64,000 nucleotides of DNA from PFJX01 sp040757575 (GCA_040757575.1 JBFLXA010000005.1:134969-198968), one strand, 5' to 3'. Shown: positions 25,928-38,190, counted from the stretch's first letter. Notes: a model not told the origin generated them from the sequence alone. Numbers and translations: made by a program.

Positions 25928-26842
25928 ATGAAAAGAGTGACTAAAGCAGTCTTTCCCGCCGCCGGCATGGGCACCCGTTTTCTGCCCGCCACCAAGGCCA
26001 ATCCCAAGGAAATGCTGCCCATCGTGGACAAGCCCCTGATCCAGTACGCAGCGGAAGAAGCCGCGGCGGCGGGCATCACGGACCTGATTTTCATCATCGG
26101 CCGCACCAAACGGGCCATCGCCGACCACTTCGACAAGGCCTACGAGCTGGAAGTGGAACTGGAGACCCGGGGCAAGCTGAAGGCCCTGGCAGACCTGCGG
26201 GGAACCCTGCCCCCCAACGTCAACTACATCTTCATCCGCCAGGCGGAAGCCCTGGGCCTGGGCCACGCCGTGCTCTGCGCCCAACCGGCGGTGAACGACG
26301 AACCCTTCGCCGTCATCCTGGCCGACGACCTCATCGACGGGGACCCGGGCGCGGTGAAGCAGATGTGCGAACTGTATGACTACTACCAGTGCTCCCTGGT
26401 GGGCGTGCAGCACGTGGATCCCCAGGAAACTGGCTCCTACGGCATCGTCGCCGCCAACCCCATGGCAGAGCGCCTGTCCCGGGTGACCCGCATCGTGGAA
26501 AAGCCCAAACCCGCCGACGCCCCCTCCAACCTGGCGGTAGTGGGCCGCTACATCCTCACGCCCCGCATCTTCCACCACCTGCAACGCATCGAGCGGGGCT
26601 CCGGCGGCGAGCTGCAACTCACCGACGCCATCGCCAAGCTGCTGGACGAACAACAAGTGCTGGCCTATGAGTTCACCGGCACCCGCTACGACTGCGGTTC
26701 CAAACTGGGTTACCTGGAAGCCACCATCGAACTGGCTCTCAAGCACCCGGAACTGGCCGCCGACTTCAAGGCCTACCTGGAACGCCGGTTCTGCGGTGAC
26801 TGCAAGCAGCAACCGACCCTGCCGGTGCCGGGTACGGAGTGA
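25928..26842 (+). CDS. galU: UTP-glucose-1-phosphate uridylyltransferase (second copy)
   Basis: The ATG at 25928 is preferred over an upstream in-frame TTG at 25913 because MKRVTKAVFPAAGMGTRF matches the family start and TTTGGAGAA lies just ahead. The 304-residue product keeps all GalU motifs (GMGTRFLPATKANPKEM, FAVILADDLIDGD, VEKPKPADAPS, CGSKLGY). It ends with a short extra tail containing two Cys residues (FCGDCKQ), absent from the first copy. It may be a specialised isoform or just a recent duplicate. It is followed by a strong terminator. Confidence 0.92.
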   Translation: MKRVTKAVFPAAGMGTRFLPATKANPKEMLPIVDKPLIQYAAEEAAAAGITDLIFIIGRTKRAIADHFDKAYELEVELETRGKLKALADLRGTLPPNVNYIFIRQAEALGLGHAVLCAQPAVNDEPFAVILADDLIDGDPGAVKQMCELYDYYQCSLVGVQHVDPQETGSYGIVAANPMAERLSRVTRIVEKPKPADAPSNLAVVGRYILTPRIFHHLQRIERGSGGELQLTDAIAKLLDEQQVLAYEFTGTRYDCGSKLGYLEATIELALKHPELAADFKAYLERRFCGDCKQQPTLPVPGTE

Positions 26843-26864
26843 GCGGCCAGGCTGCTTGGTTTGG

Positions 26865-26888
26865 AAAAAGGGGCTCGAGCCCCTTTTT
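26865..26888 (+). terminator. Rho-independent terminator after galU
   Basis: AAAAAGGGGCTC pairs with GAGCCCCTTTTT and is followed by a further T-rich stretch. The stem is a perfect 12-bp palindrome, with A and T arms that could serve both directions. It ends the ligA-galU-galU transcript. Confidence 0.85.
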
Positions 26889-26889
26889 C

Positions 26890-27272
26890 TTTGGGTATCA
26901 GGAGGCTGGCGTGTGCCGTGTAGTTCTCCAGTCATACACGGTTGAAGAAATAATGTGGAAGCTGGGTGTCGGCTAACGCCCTGAAGCGCACGGTCGTGGG
27001 CTGATGCCCGTCAGTCGGCAGTTCGGCCACTGCGGTCGTTCGATATGCTTTTGATGACTGGCAGCAATCGGCCACGAGCAGAACTTCATTGCTTCAAGAT
27101 TGTTTCGTTTTGAACGACCGATCTTATTAGTTACCTGGCTACGCACTGTTTGAGGCACTACCCGCAAGATAAGATCACGGTACATAAAATGCCAATAGTA
27201 GGATTTCAGTGGCCGTTAGACCCCAGTAGACCGGTTGCATACTCCTAACCTTCCCGAATCAATCGCAACGCA
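26890..27272. other. Intergenic region with no recognised gene
   Basis: This 380-base region has lower GC than its flanks. Only one 70-codon ORF exists (minus strand, 26973-27185), without a convincing start or family. It lies at the left edge of the atypical histidine kinase gene, so it may be an insertion scar, but no attachment site or transposase is seen. Confidence 0.4.
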
Positions 27273-30623
<3,351 letters not shown>

Positions 30624-30883
30624 CCGGCGGTTTGTGGCCCATTACGGTCGTCGGGTTCTCGGTGGGGCGAATGACGGCAAGAGGTTGGGCGCCGTCATCC
30701 ATCGAGTTGATGATGAACGGATGCCATGGCTGAGCAGCGGGAGTTCCTCGGCTGAGGATCGAGTGACTGCTTCAGGTTCGTAAGGGCCATTGGCTGGAAA
30801 GCTTACCTAAACAGGCATATCCCACCAGCGGATTCCAGATACTTTATCGGCGTCGACGGTCTTTCTGGCGCCTGTCCAGTCGC

Positions 30884-31513
30884 TCACTCCGCCCCGGCGC
30901 CGAAGGCCCGCTGCCAGGCCGGGTGGGCGGCAATGAGCGCCAGGGCTTCATGCAGCAGGGTCTTTCCCGGTTCCATCTTGTACCAGGTGGAAAGCCCGGA
31001 GGGGTGGGGCAGGGGGATCACATCCACGTTACGGCCCTGCCAGGCAATCCGGTGCACCCGGCCCACCACCTGGTCGAGCCGGTCTGAATCCAGCATCTGC
31101 CCGATGGCCAGCTTGCCTACGGGAATCACCAGCTCCGGTGCCAGCAGGCGGGCTTCCTGGGCCAGCCAGACGCCACAGCGGGCGATTTCCGTGGGGTTGG
31201 GCACCCGGTCGCCGCCTTTCGGGTGCTTGCCGGGAAAGCAGCGGCATACCGCGGCCATGTAAACCCGTTGCCGGAAGGTGGCTTCGTCCACCCCCAGGCT
31301 GGCATACCAGCGAAACAGGGTTTTGCCTGCCGTCCAGGCAAAGGGACGGCCCAGCTTGCCTTCATAGGGCCCCGGGGCCTGGCCGATCTGCAATATCCGG
31401 GAAGCCGCTGGGGCGCCGATGACCACCGGCCCGATCATGTCCGGGCATTGGGTACAGGCGGACAGGCGGGCCTGGTGTTCTGCCAGGGCGCGCCCCAGGG
31501 CCTCGGGGTTCAT
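30884..31513 (-). CDS. UDG-superfamily protein with a probable iron-sulfur site
   Basis: The start is ATG at 31513; the longer frame beyond it is a shadow of rpiA. The 209-residue product has the UDG-superfamily motifs GQAPGPYEGKLGRPF (about 44-58) and HPSGLS (His170). Four cysteines fit an iron-sulfur cluster: Cys20 and Cys23 near the N terminus, then Cys90/Cys92 or Cys113. The usual type 4 motif GEAPG is GQAPG here, and the second motif is HPSG. It would remove uracil or a related base from DNA, but the altered motifs make activity uncertain. It follows rpiA on the same strand. Confidence 0.7.
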   Translation of the reverse strand: MNPEALGRALAEHQARLSACTQCPDMIGPVVIGAPAASRILQIGQAPGPYEGKLGRPFAWTAGKTLFRWYASLGVDEATFRQRVYMAAVCRCFPGKHPKGGDRVPNPTEIARCGVWLAQEARLLAPELVIPVGKLAIGQMLDSDRLDQVVGRVHRIAWQGRNVDVIPLPHPSGLSTWYKMEPGKTLLHEALALIAAHPAWQRAFGAGAE

Positions 31514-31554
31514 GGCGGGCCGGCGGGGCAGGGGAGTACGGGAGCCGCCCGGGG

Positions 31555-32214
31555 TCAGCGGGTCAGGGTCTGCACCCCGTCCGGCGTGCCCATCAGGAAC
31601 ACATCGGCGCCTCGCTGGGCGAACAGGCCCACGGTGACCACGCCCACGATCTGGTTGATCTGGGCTTCCATGGCCACGGGGTCCAGGATGCTCATGCCGT
31701 GCACGTCCAGGATGACGTTGCCGTTGTCGGTGGTAAACCCGGCCCGCAGCACGGGGTTGCCGCCCAGTTTGACCAGTTGGCGGGCCACGTAGGAACGGGC
31801 CATGGGGATCACTTCCACGGGCAGGGGGAACTTGCCCAGCACGTCCACCAGCTTGCTCTGGTCGGCGATGCAGACGAACTTCTTGGCGCAGGCTGCAACG
31901 ATCTTCTCCCGCGTCAGGGCGCCGCCGCCGCCCTTGATCATGGCCATGTGGCGGGTGATCTCGTCGGCGCCGTCCACGTAGACTTCCATCTCGCCGGCCT
32001 CGTTCAGGTCGATGACGTTGATGCCGTGCTTCTTCAGCCGCTCGGCGGTGGCCACGCTGGAGGCCACGGCGCCGTCGATCTTGCCCTTGATGTCGGCCAG
32101 GGCGTCGATGAAGAAGTTGGCGGTGGAGCCGGTGCCCACGCCGATGATGCCGGCGGGCACGTATTCCAGGGCGGCCCGGGCAGTGGCCTGTTTCATTTCG
32201 TCTTGGGTCATCAT
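31555..32214 (-). CDS. rpiA: Ribose-5-phosphate isomerase A
   Basis: Two adjacent ATGs start at 32214 and 32211. The 219-residue enzyme carries VGTGSTANFFIDAL near the start, the catalytic region DGADEI, KGGGGALTREKI and the terminal GVQTL. It interconverts ribose 5-phosphate and ribulose 5-phosphate in the pentose phosphate pathway. A UDG-like gene follows after 41 bases. The gene is divergent from ilvA across a GC-rich palindrome. Confidence 0.95.
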   Translation of the reverse strand: MMTQDEMKQATARAALEYVPAGIIGVGTGSTANFFIDALADIKGKIDGAVASSVATAERLKKHGINVIDLNEAGEMEVYVDGADEITRHMAMIKGGGGALTREKIVAACAKKFVCIADQSKLVDVLGKFPLPVEVIPMARSYVARQLVKLGGNPVLRAGFTTDNGNVILDVHGMSILDPVAMEAQINQIVGVVTVGLFAQRGADVFLMGTPDGVQTLTR

Positions 32215-32296
32215 GATCGTTTTCTCTTTGTCGTTTCGGTTCAACCCCGCGAGAATAACGGCCTTCTCCTGCCCGTTCAAACCACCCCCCACCCTG

Positions 32297-32317
32297 CCCT
32301 CCCCTTGAGGGGGAGGG
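32297..32317. repeat. GC-rich palindrome upstream of ilvA
   Basis: CCCTCCCC and GGGGAGGG form an 8-bp stem around a 5-base loop, directly before the ilvA ribosome site. A similar C/G-run hairpin occurs in the 195-bp element at 47566-47760. It is probably a dispersed palindromic repeat and may influence ilvA or rpiA expression. Confidence 0.45.
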
Positions 32318-32329
32318 GGAGATGAATTG

Positions 32330-33838
32330 ATGACTGATTACCTTGAGCGCATCCTCCTGGCCCGCGTCTACGACGTGGCCCACGAAACCCCCCTGGACGA
32401 GGCCGCCAACCTCTCCCGCCGTACCGGCAACCGGGTACTGCTCAAGCGGGAGGACATGCAGCCCGTGTTCTCCTTCAAGTTGCGGGGGGCCTACAACAAG
32501 ATGGCCGGCCTGACCAAGGCCCAGTTGAAACGGGGCGTTGTGGCCGCCAGCGCCGGTAACCATGCCCAGGGCGTGGCCCTCTCGGCCCAGGTGCTGGGCT
32601 GCCAGGCCATCATCGTCATGCCGGCCACCACCCCCGCCATCAAGGTGGATGCGGTGGCCAAGCGGGGTGCGGACGTGGTGCTGCATGGCGATTCCTACGA
32701 CGACGCCTATCACCACGCCAAGGGCATCGCCAAACAGGCGAAGATGACCTTCGTGCACCCCTACGACGACCCGGAGGTCATCGCTGGCCAGGGCACCATC
32801 GGCATGGAACTCATGCGCCAGTCCCGGACCCCCATCGATGCCGTGTTCGTGCCCGTGGGCGGCGGCGGTCTCATCGCCGGCATCGGCGTCTACCTCAAGC
32901 GCCTGCGGCCCGAAATCAAGGTCATCGGCGTGGAGCCGGAAGATGCCGACGCCATGGCCCGCTCCCTGTGCAAGAAGGAACGCATCACCCTGCCCCAGGT
33001 GGGCATCTTCGCCGACGGCGTGGCGGTGAAGCAGGTGGGGGAAGAGACCTTCCGCCTCTGCCAACTCTATGTGGATGAAGTGATCCGGGTGCCCAACGAC
33101 GCCATCTGCGCCGCCATCAAGGACGTGTTCGAGGACACCCGTTCCATCCTGGAACCCGCTGGTGCCCTGGGGGTGGCGGGCCTGAAGGTGTGGGCCGCCC
33201 GGGAAAAGGCCAGGAACAAGAACCTGGTGGCCATCGCCTCCGGCGCCAACATGAACTTCGACCGGCTGCGCTTCGTGGCAGAACGGGCGGAACTGGGGGA
33301 AAAGCGGGAAGCGGTGCTGGCCGTCTCCATCCCGGAAAAACCGGGCAGCTTCAAGAAGTTCTGCTCACTTATCGGCGGCCGGGTCATCACCGAATTCAAC
33401 TATCGTTTTGACGACCCTGCCGTGGCCCACGTCTACGTGGGCATCCAGGTCCACAACCGGCCCGAAGTGGACAAGCTCATCGATGCCCTGAAAAAGCACG
33501 AACTGCCGGTGCTGGACCTGACGGACAACGAGATGGCCAAGCTGCATATCCGCCATCTGGTGGGCGGACGGGCCCCCAAGGTGGAACACGAAGTGCTGTA
33601 CCGCTTCGAATTCCCCGAACGCCCTGGCGCCCTGATGAAGTTCCTCAACAGCATGAGCCACAACTGGAACATCAGCCTGTTCCACTACCGCAACCACGGC
33701 GCCGACTACGGCCGGGTGTTGGTGGGCATCCAGGTGCCGGCGGCCGACAAGGTCGACTTCCAGAAATTCCTGGACGGCCTGGGCTACCGCTACTGGAACG
33801 AAAGCCGCAACCCGGCCTACAAGTTGTTCCTGGCCTGA
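32330..33838 (+). CDS. ilvA: Threonine ammonia-lyase, biosynthetic
   Basis: ATG 32330 is preferred to a TTG three bases earlier. The 502-residue protein has a PLP-binding Lys in FSFKLRGAYNKM, the SAGNHAQG motif and a GGGGLIAGI phosphate loop. The C-terminal third has two ACT-like regulatory domains (from about residue 330), which mediate isoleucine inhibition in the IlvA type. It deaminates threonine to 2-oxobutyrate, first step to isoleucine. The long form, with two ACT-like parts, fits biosynthetic rather than catabolic enzyme. Confidence 0.95.
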   Translation: MTDYLERILLARVYDVAHETPLDEAANLSRRTGNRVLLKREDMQPVFSFKLRGAYNKMAGLTKAQLKRGVVAASAGNHAQGVALSAQVLGCQAIIVMPATTPAIKVDAVAKRGADVVLHGDSYDDAYHHAKGIAKQAKMTFVHPYDDPEVIAGQGTIGMELMRQSRTPIDAVFVPVGGGGLIAGIGVYLKRLRPEIKVIGVEPEDADAMARSLCKKERITLPQVGIFADGVAVKQVGEETFRLCQLYVDEVIRVPNDAICAAIKDVFEDTRSILEPAGALGVAGLKVWAAREKARNKNLVAIASGANMNFDRLRFVAERAELGEKREAVLAVSIPEKPGSFKKFCSLIGGRVITEFNYRFDDPAVAHVYVGIQVHNRPEVDKLIDALKKHELPVLDLTDNEMAKLHIRHLVGGRAPKVEHEVLYRFEFPERPGALMKFLNSMSHNWNISLFHYRNHGADYGRVLVGIQVPAADKVDFQKFLDGLGYRYWNESRNPAYKLFLA

Positions 33839-33847
33839 GAGGCCGGT

Positions 33848-35188
33848 TTATGCGGCCTGGAAACTCAGCTCTACGCCCAGCCCCTGGCCACCCAGGCCAT
33901 CCGTGAAGATTAGCCGGGCGTCGTGCAGTTCGGCGATGCGGGCCGCGATGGACAGGCCCAGTCCGCTGCCCTCAGTGTCCTGCCCCGCCAGGCGGTGGAA
34001 GCGGCGCAGGGCGTTTGTGCGCTGGGCGGCGGGTATGCCCGGCCCACTGTCCAGGACGCGCAGGACGACACCCTGGGCGGATGTGCTGACGCTCACCTGT
34101 ATCTCCCCACCTTCCGGCGTATAGCGCACGGCGTTGTCCAGTAGATTGCGCAATAGCACCCTTAGCAGGTCGGCGTTGCCCTGGGCGACGATGGGGTCTG
34201 GGGCATCCAGGGTCAGGGCAATCTCCTTGGCCAGGGCGGCAGAGCCCAGGTCGGCACAGGTGTCCTGGGCCAGCAGGTCCAGACGCACGCTGCTTTTGTC
34301 GATGCCTAGGCCCGGGTCCAGACGCGCCAGGGTGAGCAGCTGGTCGATAAGCCGTCCGGCCCGCTGGGCGCCAGCCAGTATCTGTTCGATGGCCTGGTTC
34401 AGTTCCCCTTTGTCCCGGGCCCGGAGGGCCACCTGGGCCTGGGTGACCAGGGCCGCCAGGGGTGTGCGCAGTTCATGGGCCGCGTCGGCGGTGAAGCGTC
34501 GCTCGTCCTCCAGGGCCCGCTCGACCCGGGCCAGGAGGGTGTTCAGGGAATCCACCAGGGGGCGGATCTCCCGGGGCGCGGTGGCGGGCACCACCGGGTC
34601 CAGCCGGTCCGGCGTCCGGCGGGCTACTTCATCGGCCACTCCGGCCAGGGGGGCCAGGCCGCGCCGGGTGGCGAACCAGACCCACAGGCCCAGGAGGGGC
34701 AGGCCCACCAGGGCCGGGGCCAGTAGCCGGGAAACGATGTGGCGGGCCAGTTCCTCCCGGGCATGATGGTTTTCGCCGACTACCACCCGCAGGTGCTGTT
34801 CCCGGTCCCACTGGCTGTAGTAGCGCCAGCCGGATTGGTCGGAAAAGCCTTTCGTATCGCTCAGGGGCGTTTCAGGGGCACGGCGGGAGCGCAGTACGAG
34901 GCGTCCTTCCGCATCCCAGATCTGGAAGCTGAGATGCTGCTGGTAACGGTGGGCCCGCTCAGTGTGTTCTTCCAGATCGGCGATATCGTCATCGTCGTCA
35001 TACTCGCCGGCCAGGGCCAATAGGGTCTGGGCGGCCTGGACCAGTTGGGCGTCGGCCAGTTGGTCGATCTGCCGATGGGCGTCCCGGTAGGAAAGGGCCA
35101 GGCTGGCCAGCCAGCCCAGGGTGACGCCGCCCAGCAGCAGCAAGAGCAGCCGGTGACGCAGGGAAAACCAGCGGGTTGGGGTGCTCAC
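33848..35188 (-). CDS. QseC-like sensor histidine kinase
   Basis: The start is GTG 35188, overlapping the regulator's stop (GTGA). The 446-residue protein has an N-terminal helix, a ~130-residue periplasmic domain, a second helix near 160, a HAMP-type linker, HisKA (AADAAHELRTPLAAL) and an HATPase domain (GSGLGLSIAARI). It is the partner of the upstream OmpR-type regulator. The pair sits next to the DHC and SHP cytochrome genes, which suggests it responds to an electron acceptor or stress signal that affects them. Confidence 0.9.
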   Translation of the reverse strand: MSTPTRWFSLRHRLLLLLLGGVTLGWLASLALSYRDAHRQIDQLADAQLVQAAQTLLALAGEYDDDDDIADLEEHTERAHRYQQHLSFQIWDAEGRLVLRSRRAPETPLSDTKGFSDQSGWRYYSQWDREQHLRVVVGENHHAREELARHIVSRLLAPALVGLPLLGLWVWFATRRGLAPLAGVADEVARRTPDRLDPVVPATAPREIRPLVDSLNTLLARVERALEDERRFTADAAHELRTPLAALVTQAQVALRARDKGELNQAIEQILAGAQRAGRLIDQLLTLARLDPGLGIDKSSVRLDLLAQDTCADLGSAALAKEIALTLDAPDPIVAQGNADLLRVLLRNLLDNAVRYTPEGGEIQVSVSTSAQGVVLRVLDSGPGIPAAQRTNALRRFHRLAGQDTEGSGLGLSIAARIAELHDARLIFTDGLGGQGLGVELSFQAA

Positions 35189-35844
35189 GGCTTCTGCAGC
35201 ATGTAACCCACGCCCCGCAAGGTCCGGATCCTTTCGGCACCCAGCTTGCGGCGCAGGTGGTGGATGTGGACTTCCAGGGCATTGCTGTCCGGCTCGTCGT
35301 GCCAGCCGTAGAGGGAGGCTTCCAGGCGGGCCCGGGTTAGCACCCGGCCGGCGTTCTCGGCCAGGGTGAGGAGCAGGGAGAACTCACGCAGGGACAGTTC
35401 CACGGGCCGGCCGGCCAGGAAGACCTGGCGGGCCGCCGGGTCGATGTGCAGATCCCCCACGCTGATGCCCGGCTGGGCCTGGCCGGCGGCCCGGCGGGAC
35501 AGGGCCCGGATGCGGGCCGCCAGTTCGTCCAGGTCGATGGGCTTCACCAGATAGTCATCGGCGCCGGCATCCAGCCCGCTCACCTTGTCGGCGGTGCCGT
35601 CCCGGGCAGTGAGGACCAGCACCGGCAGGGACTGGCCCCGGCCGCGTAACTGGCGCAGCACCGCCAGGCCATCCATGCGGGGCAGGCCCAGGTCCAGCAC
35701 CAGCAGGTCGAAGGTCTCGCTCTTCAGGGCCCCGTCGGCTGCCAGGCCGTCCCGCACCCAGTCCACGGCATGCCCTGCCTGGCGCAGGCCCACCATCAGG
35801 CCGTTGCCCAGCGATGGATCGTCTTCTACTAGCAGGATGCGCAT
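35185..35844 (-). CDS. OmpR/QseB-like response regulator
   Basis: The 219-residue protein has a receiver domain (RILLVEDDPSLGNGL, Asp51 in LVLDLGLPRMDG, KP in LVKPI) and a C-terminal winged-helix DNA-binding domain (LSLREFSLLLTLAENAGRVLTRARLE). It overlaps its kinase gene by four bases. Its position directly after the cytochrome cluster, on the same strand, suggests that it is read from the same transcript as them or that it controls their promoter. Confidence 0.92.
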   Translation of the reverse strand: MRILLVEDDPSLGNGLMVGLRQAGHAVDWVRDGLAADGALKSETFDLLVLDLGLPRMDGLAVLRQLRGRGQSLPVLVLTARDGTADKVSGLDAGADDYLVKPIDLDELAARIRALSRRAAGQAQPGISVGDLHIDPAARQVFLAGRPVELSLREFSLLLTLAENAGRVLTRARLEASLYGWHDEPDSNALEVHIHHLRRKLGAERIRTLRGVGYMLQKP

Positions 35845-35847
35845 GGC

Positions 35848-36141
35848 TCAGCGGGACAGCAGCCTGGAAGCAACCACCGGGCAGGCAAGCAGACCCAGGT
35901 TCATCAGCCAGAGGGTAGGCCAGAGCCGGCCGGGATTGTGGCCGGCGCTGTGAGCCGGTTGCCAGCGGGTCAGGGCACGGCGTTCCTCCAACAAGGTGCG
36001 GGGTCCCCAAATTAAGTTCACGAAGCGCGCATGATGGGCGTCGTTCAGGCCCCTGAACTTGTCGGGACGCAATTCGGGCGGCGGGGCGAAGTCGTTGCCA
36101 GTAGCGTAGGTCGGTGCGGCTAGGCAGGCGTGCGCTTCCAT
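35848..36141 (-). pseudogene. Probable relic of a cytochrome b561-type gene
   Basis: The ATG at 36141 has GGGAGG nine bases upstream. The 97-residue product has the end of a globular piece, then RFVNLIWGPRTLL, a GHNP motif (residues 67-70) and one hydrophobic segment. In cytochrome b561-type proteins, which usually accompany DHC and SHP, a similar region with GHNP lies between helices; here only that part is left and room is too small for the other helices. It may be a truncated gene or a small membrane protein. Confidence 0.35.
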
Positions 36142-36142
36142 G

Positions 36143-36625
36143 TCAGTCATCCTCCCAGCGGCCGCCGTTGGGCATGACGATTTCCCGTTCCCGGTAACTA
36201 CCTTCCGCGGCCCTGGTATGGCAGGCCGAACAGTTGGCCGGGGTTTTCACCTTGGCGTGGTGCCAGTCAGCCCGAGGCACTTCGTGGTGCTTGCGTACGA
36301 ACCAAGTGCTGGTGGTAATGCGAGGCAGTTCATTTCCGCGGGTGCCTGAAACGGTGCGGCGGGATCCAGACTGATCTGCGAGGAAGGATTCGATGGCCTG
36401 GCGAGTCTTTTCGTCCAGGCTGGCGTTGTCGCCGTAATGCTTGTCCAGGCTGCTCATGACGGTGCGCCAGTCCTGAGCGGAGAGAAGTGAAGGGGGATAG
36501 GCCACATGGCAGCTGCCGCATTCGCTCTTGTAGGCGGGCAGGTAAGTGTTTGCCGAGGGCATGCGGTCGGCCTGGGCGGTGCCGGACAGGCCCAGGATGG
36601 CAAGCAGGATGGTCAGGGCTTTCAT
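36143..36625 (-). CDS. Dihaem cytochrome c (DHC type)
   Basis: The ATG 36625 lies one base after the SHP stop. A signal peptide of about 19 residues is followed by two haem-binding motifs, CGSCH (about 36-40) and CSACH (about 130-134). The YPPSLL and WRTVMSSLDKHYGDNA segments resemble DHC of the SHP/DHC pair. It is a periplasmic electron carrier expected to reduce SHP. The nearby cytochrome b relic suggests that its membrane donor was once present. Confidence 0.8.
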   Translation of the reverse strand: MKALTILLAILGLSGTAQADRMPSANTYLPAYKSECGSCHVAYPPSLLSAQDWRTVMSSLDKHYGDNASLDEKTRQAIESFLADQSGSRRTVSGTRGNELPRITTSTWFVRKHHEVPRADWHHAKVKTPANCSACHTRAAEGSYREREIVMPNGGRWEDD

Positions 36626-36626
36626 G

Positions 36627-37031
36627 TCAGCGTCCTCCAGTCAGGTATGCGATGAAATCGGCCTTTTCCGCAGGGGCGCATTCACGGCCCACCACTTCCT
36701 TGCAGTTGCGGCGGAACCACTTCTCCACCTTGGTGTGGTCGGTGAGACGCTCGACGTTGGCCGCCGGCGCCAGGGGTTGGATGGCTTTGCCGGTGACCAC
36801 GTGGCTGCCGGGCTTGCCCGGGTTCTCGGTGTGGCAGGCGGTGCAGGCGGGCATCTTTTCCGAGACCTTGAATTGCTTGGTGAAAAAGGCCCCACCGCGT
36901 TGCCCCGAGGCCTGGAAGCCCGGCATCTGGCGGGCAGCTTCACTTTCGTAAACGGCCAGCATTTGGGCCGGGGTTTCCGCTTGGGCCATTGAGGTCCAGC
37001 AGAGGACAGCGATAAGTGGCAGGATTTTCAT
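36627..37031 (-). CDS. SHP-like monohaem cytochrome c (DUF1924)
   Basis: The ATG 37031 begins a signal peptide (MKILPLIAVLCWTSMAQA). The 134-residue protein has one CTACH haem site near residue 65, a GKAIQPLAPAANVERLTDHTKVEKWFRRNC segment typical of DUF1924/SHP, and two further Cys. SHP proteins bind oxygen and other small ligands at the haem after loss of the sixth ligand (Asn). It lies upstream of the DHC gene with one base between, so the two form one transcript. Confidence 0.8.
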   Translation of the reverse strand: MKILPLIAVLCWTSMAQAETPAQMLAVYESEAARQMPGFQASGQRGGAFFTKQFKVSEKMPACTACHTENPGKPGSHVVTGKAIQPLAPAANVERLTDHTKVEKWFRRNCKEVVGRECAPAEKADFIAYLTGGR

Positions 37032-37209
37032 GGAACGCTCCCGTTGTTGAACACGGCGCCAGTGTGGGGGACGAACCTTAAGGGAGGCTTGGCAAAGTCT
37101 TAAGGTGAGCTTAGCCCCTGCTCTCCAGCAGGGTGGAGAGAACACGGGGTCGGCTGCGAATTGAGCCCGATCAATGCATGGGGCCGGTCTGCTGGTCTAA
37201 GCTGGTTCC

Positions 37210-38190
37210 ATGGAACTGGAATCCTTCTCCCAGCGATTGCTGAACCCTTTCCGGGGTGTGCAGCGGGTCATGCGCTACGGGGCTGCCGAGGCGGTGACCC
37301 TGGACGGCCATCAGTGGGACATCTACGTCAGCAACGATGAATTGCTGGAAGGGCTGGACTGTCGCCAGCCGGTGCTGGTTTCCGACATCCGCTTTGGCCG
37401 CTGGTCTCCGGACAAGGGGCTGAAACGGGGGCCCCTCTATCCTTCGGCGGATTTCCGCCGCATGGAGCGGGTGGGCGCCGCCCTCTACGAGGCCCTGGTG
37501 TCCCTGCACGATCAGCCGGTGTTCCCATTCAAGGACCGCTACGAGTTGTGGCTGCTGGATGGGGCCGGCCTGCCTTTGGCCTTGCTGGCCAGCGTGTTGC
37601 GTGCGGAAGAGATGGAGCTGGATTTGCCCCTGCAATGGCAGCCGGGCCTGGACTTGAATGGGGGCCTTCCCGTGCCGGAGTGTGTTGAACTGGGCAAGGC
37701 CCTGGCCGAGCAGGTGAATGCCCTGGCTGGAGAGCGGCCCCGGGCGGCCTGGTGTTGCCGGGAGCCGGATGGCAGCGGTGTGGTGCTGGCGGGCATCAAC
37801 CTGCCCAAGGACCGGCTGGGGCAGCGTTGGAAAGAAAGGGATTTTCCGGCCTTCTTTCTCGGCCAGGCAGCGGGCCATGGGGAACAGGCCCGGGAGCAGG
37901 TGCGCCTGCGGAAGGAGTTCCATGCCTGGCTAGCGCCCTGTCTACTGCTTTGGCCTGGCTGGGACCGGGAAAGCCGCCGCTGGCTGGAAACCCAGGCCCG
38001 ATCCCGGGCAGAGGCGGTGGATCGTTGGCACCGGCTGTATCCCGAGGAGGTGGACGCTTCCATGGTGCAGGCGGCCCGAGTGGAAGCCATGCTGCGCCGT
38101 GCCCAGCCCCGAGCGCCCCAGGAGCAGCGGCCCACCCTGCTTTCAACCTTCTATATTGAACTTGATCAGGACTTATCCGACCCAGTCTAA
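37210..38190 (+). CDS. Hypothetical protein (326 aa)
   Basis: The ATG 37210 gives a soluble, Trp-rich protein without signal peptide or clear domains. The body has conserved-looking segments such as RFGRWSPDKGLKRGPLYPSADFRRME and WLAPCLLLWPGWDRESRRWLE. It stands alone between the SHP cluster and a Sel1 gene, so context says little. It may be conserved in related bacteria, but that has not been checked. Confidence 0.6.
   Translation: MELESFSQRLLNPFRGVQRVMRYGAAEAVTLDGHQWDIYVSNDELLEGLDCRQPVLVSDIRFGRWSPDKGLKRGPLYPSADFRRMERVGAALYEALVSLHDQPVFPFKDRYELWLLDGAGLPLALLASVLRAEEMELDLPLQWQPGLDLNGGLPVPECVELGKALAEQVNALAGERPRAAWCCREPDGSGVVLAGINLPKDRLGQRWKERDFPAFFLGQAAGHGEQAREQVRLRKEFHAWLAPCLLLWPGWDRESRRWLETQARSRAEAVDRWHRLYPEEVDASMVQAARVEAMLRRAQPRAPQEQRPTLLSTFYIELDQDLSDPV

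Noticed and set aside
26973..27185. A 70-codon minus-strand frame in the gap before the hybrid kinase
   Set aside because: No ribosome site, no family and no hydrophobic or domain pattern; probably chance.
30884..33064. A 726-codon open frame on the minus strand across the UDG gene, rpiA and part of ilvA
   Set aside because: Only its end (to 31513) is a real gene. The remainder overlaps rpiA in another frame and ilvA in antisense, and is a by-product of high GC.
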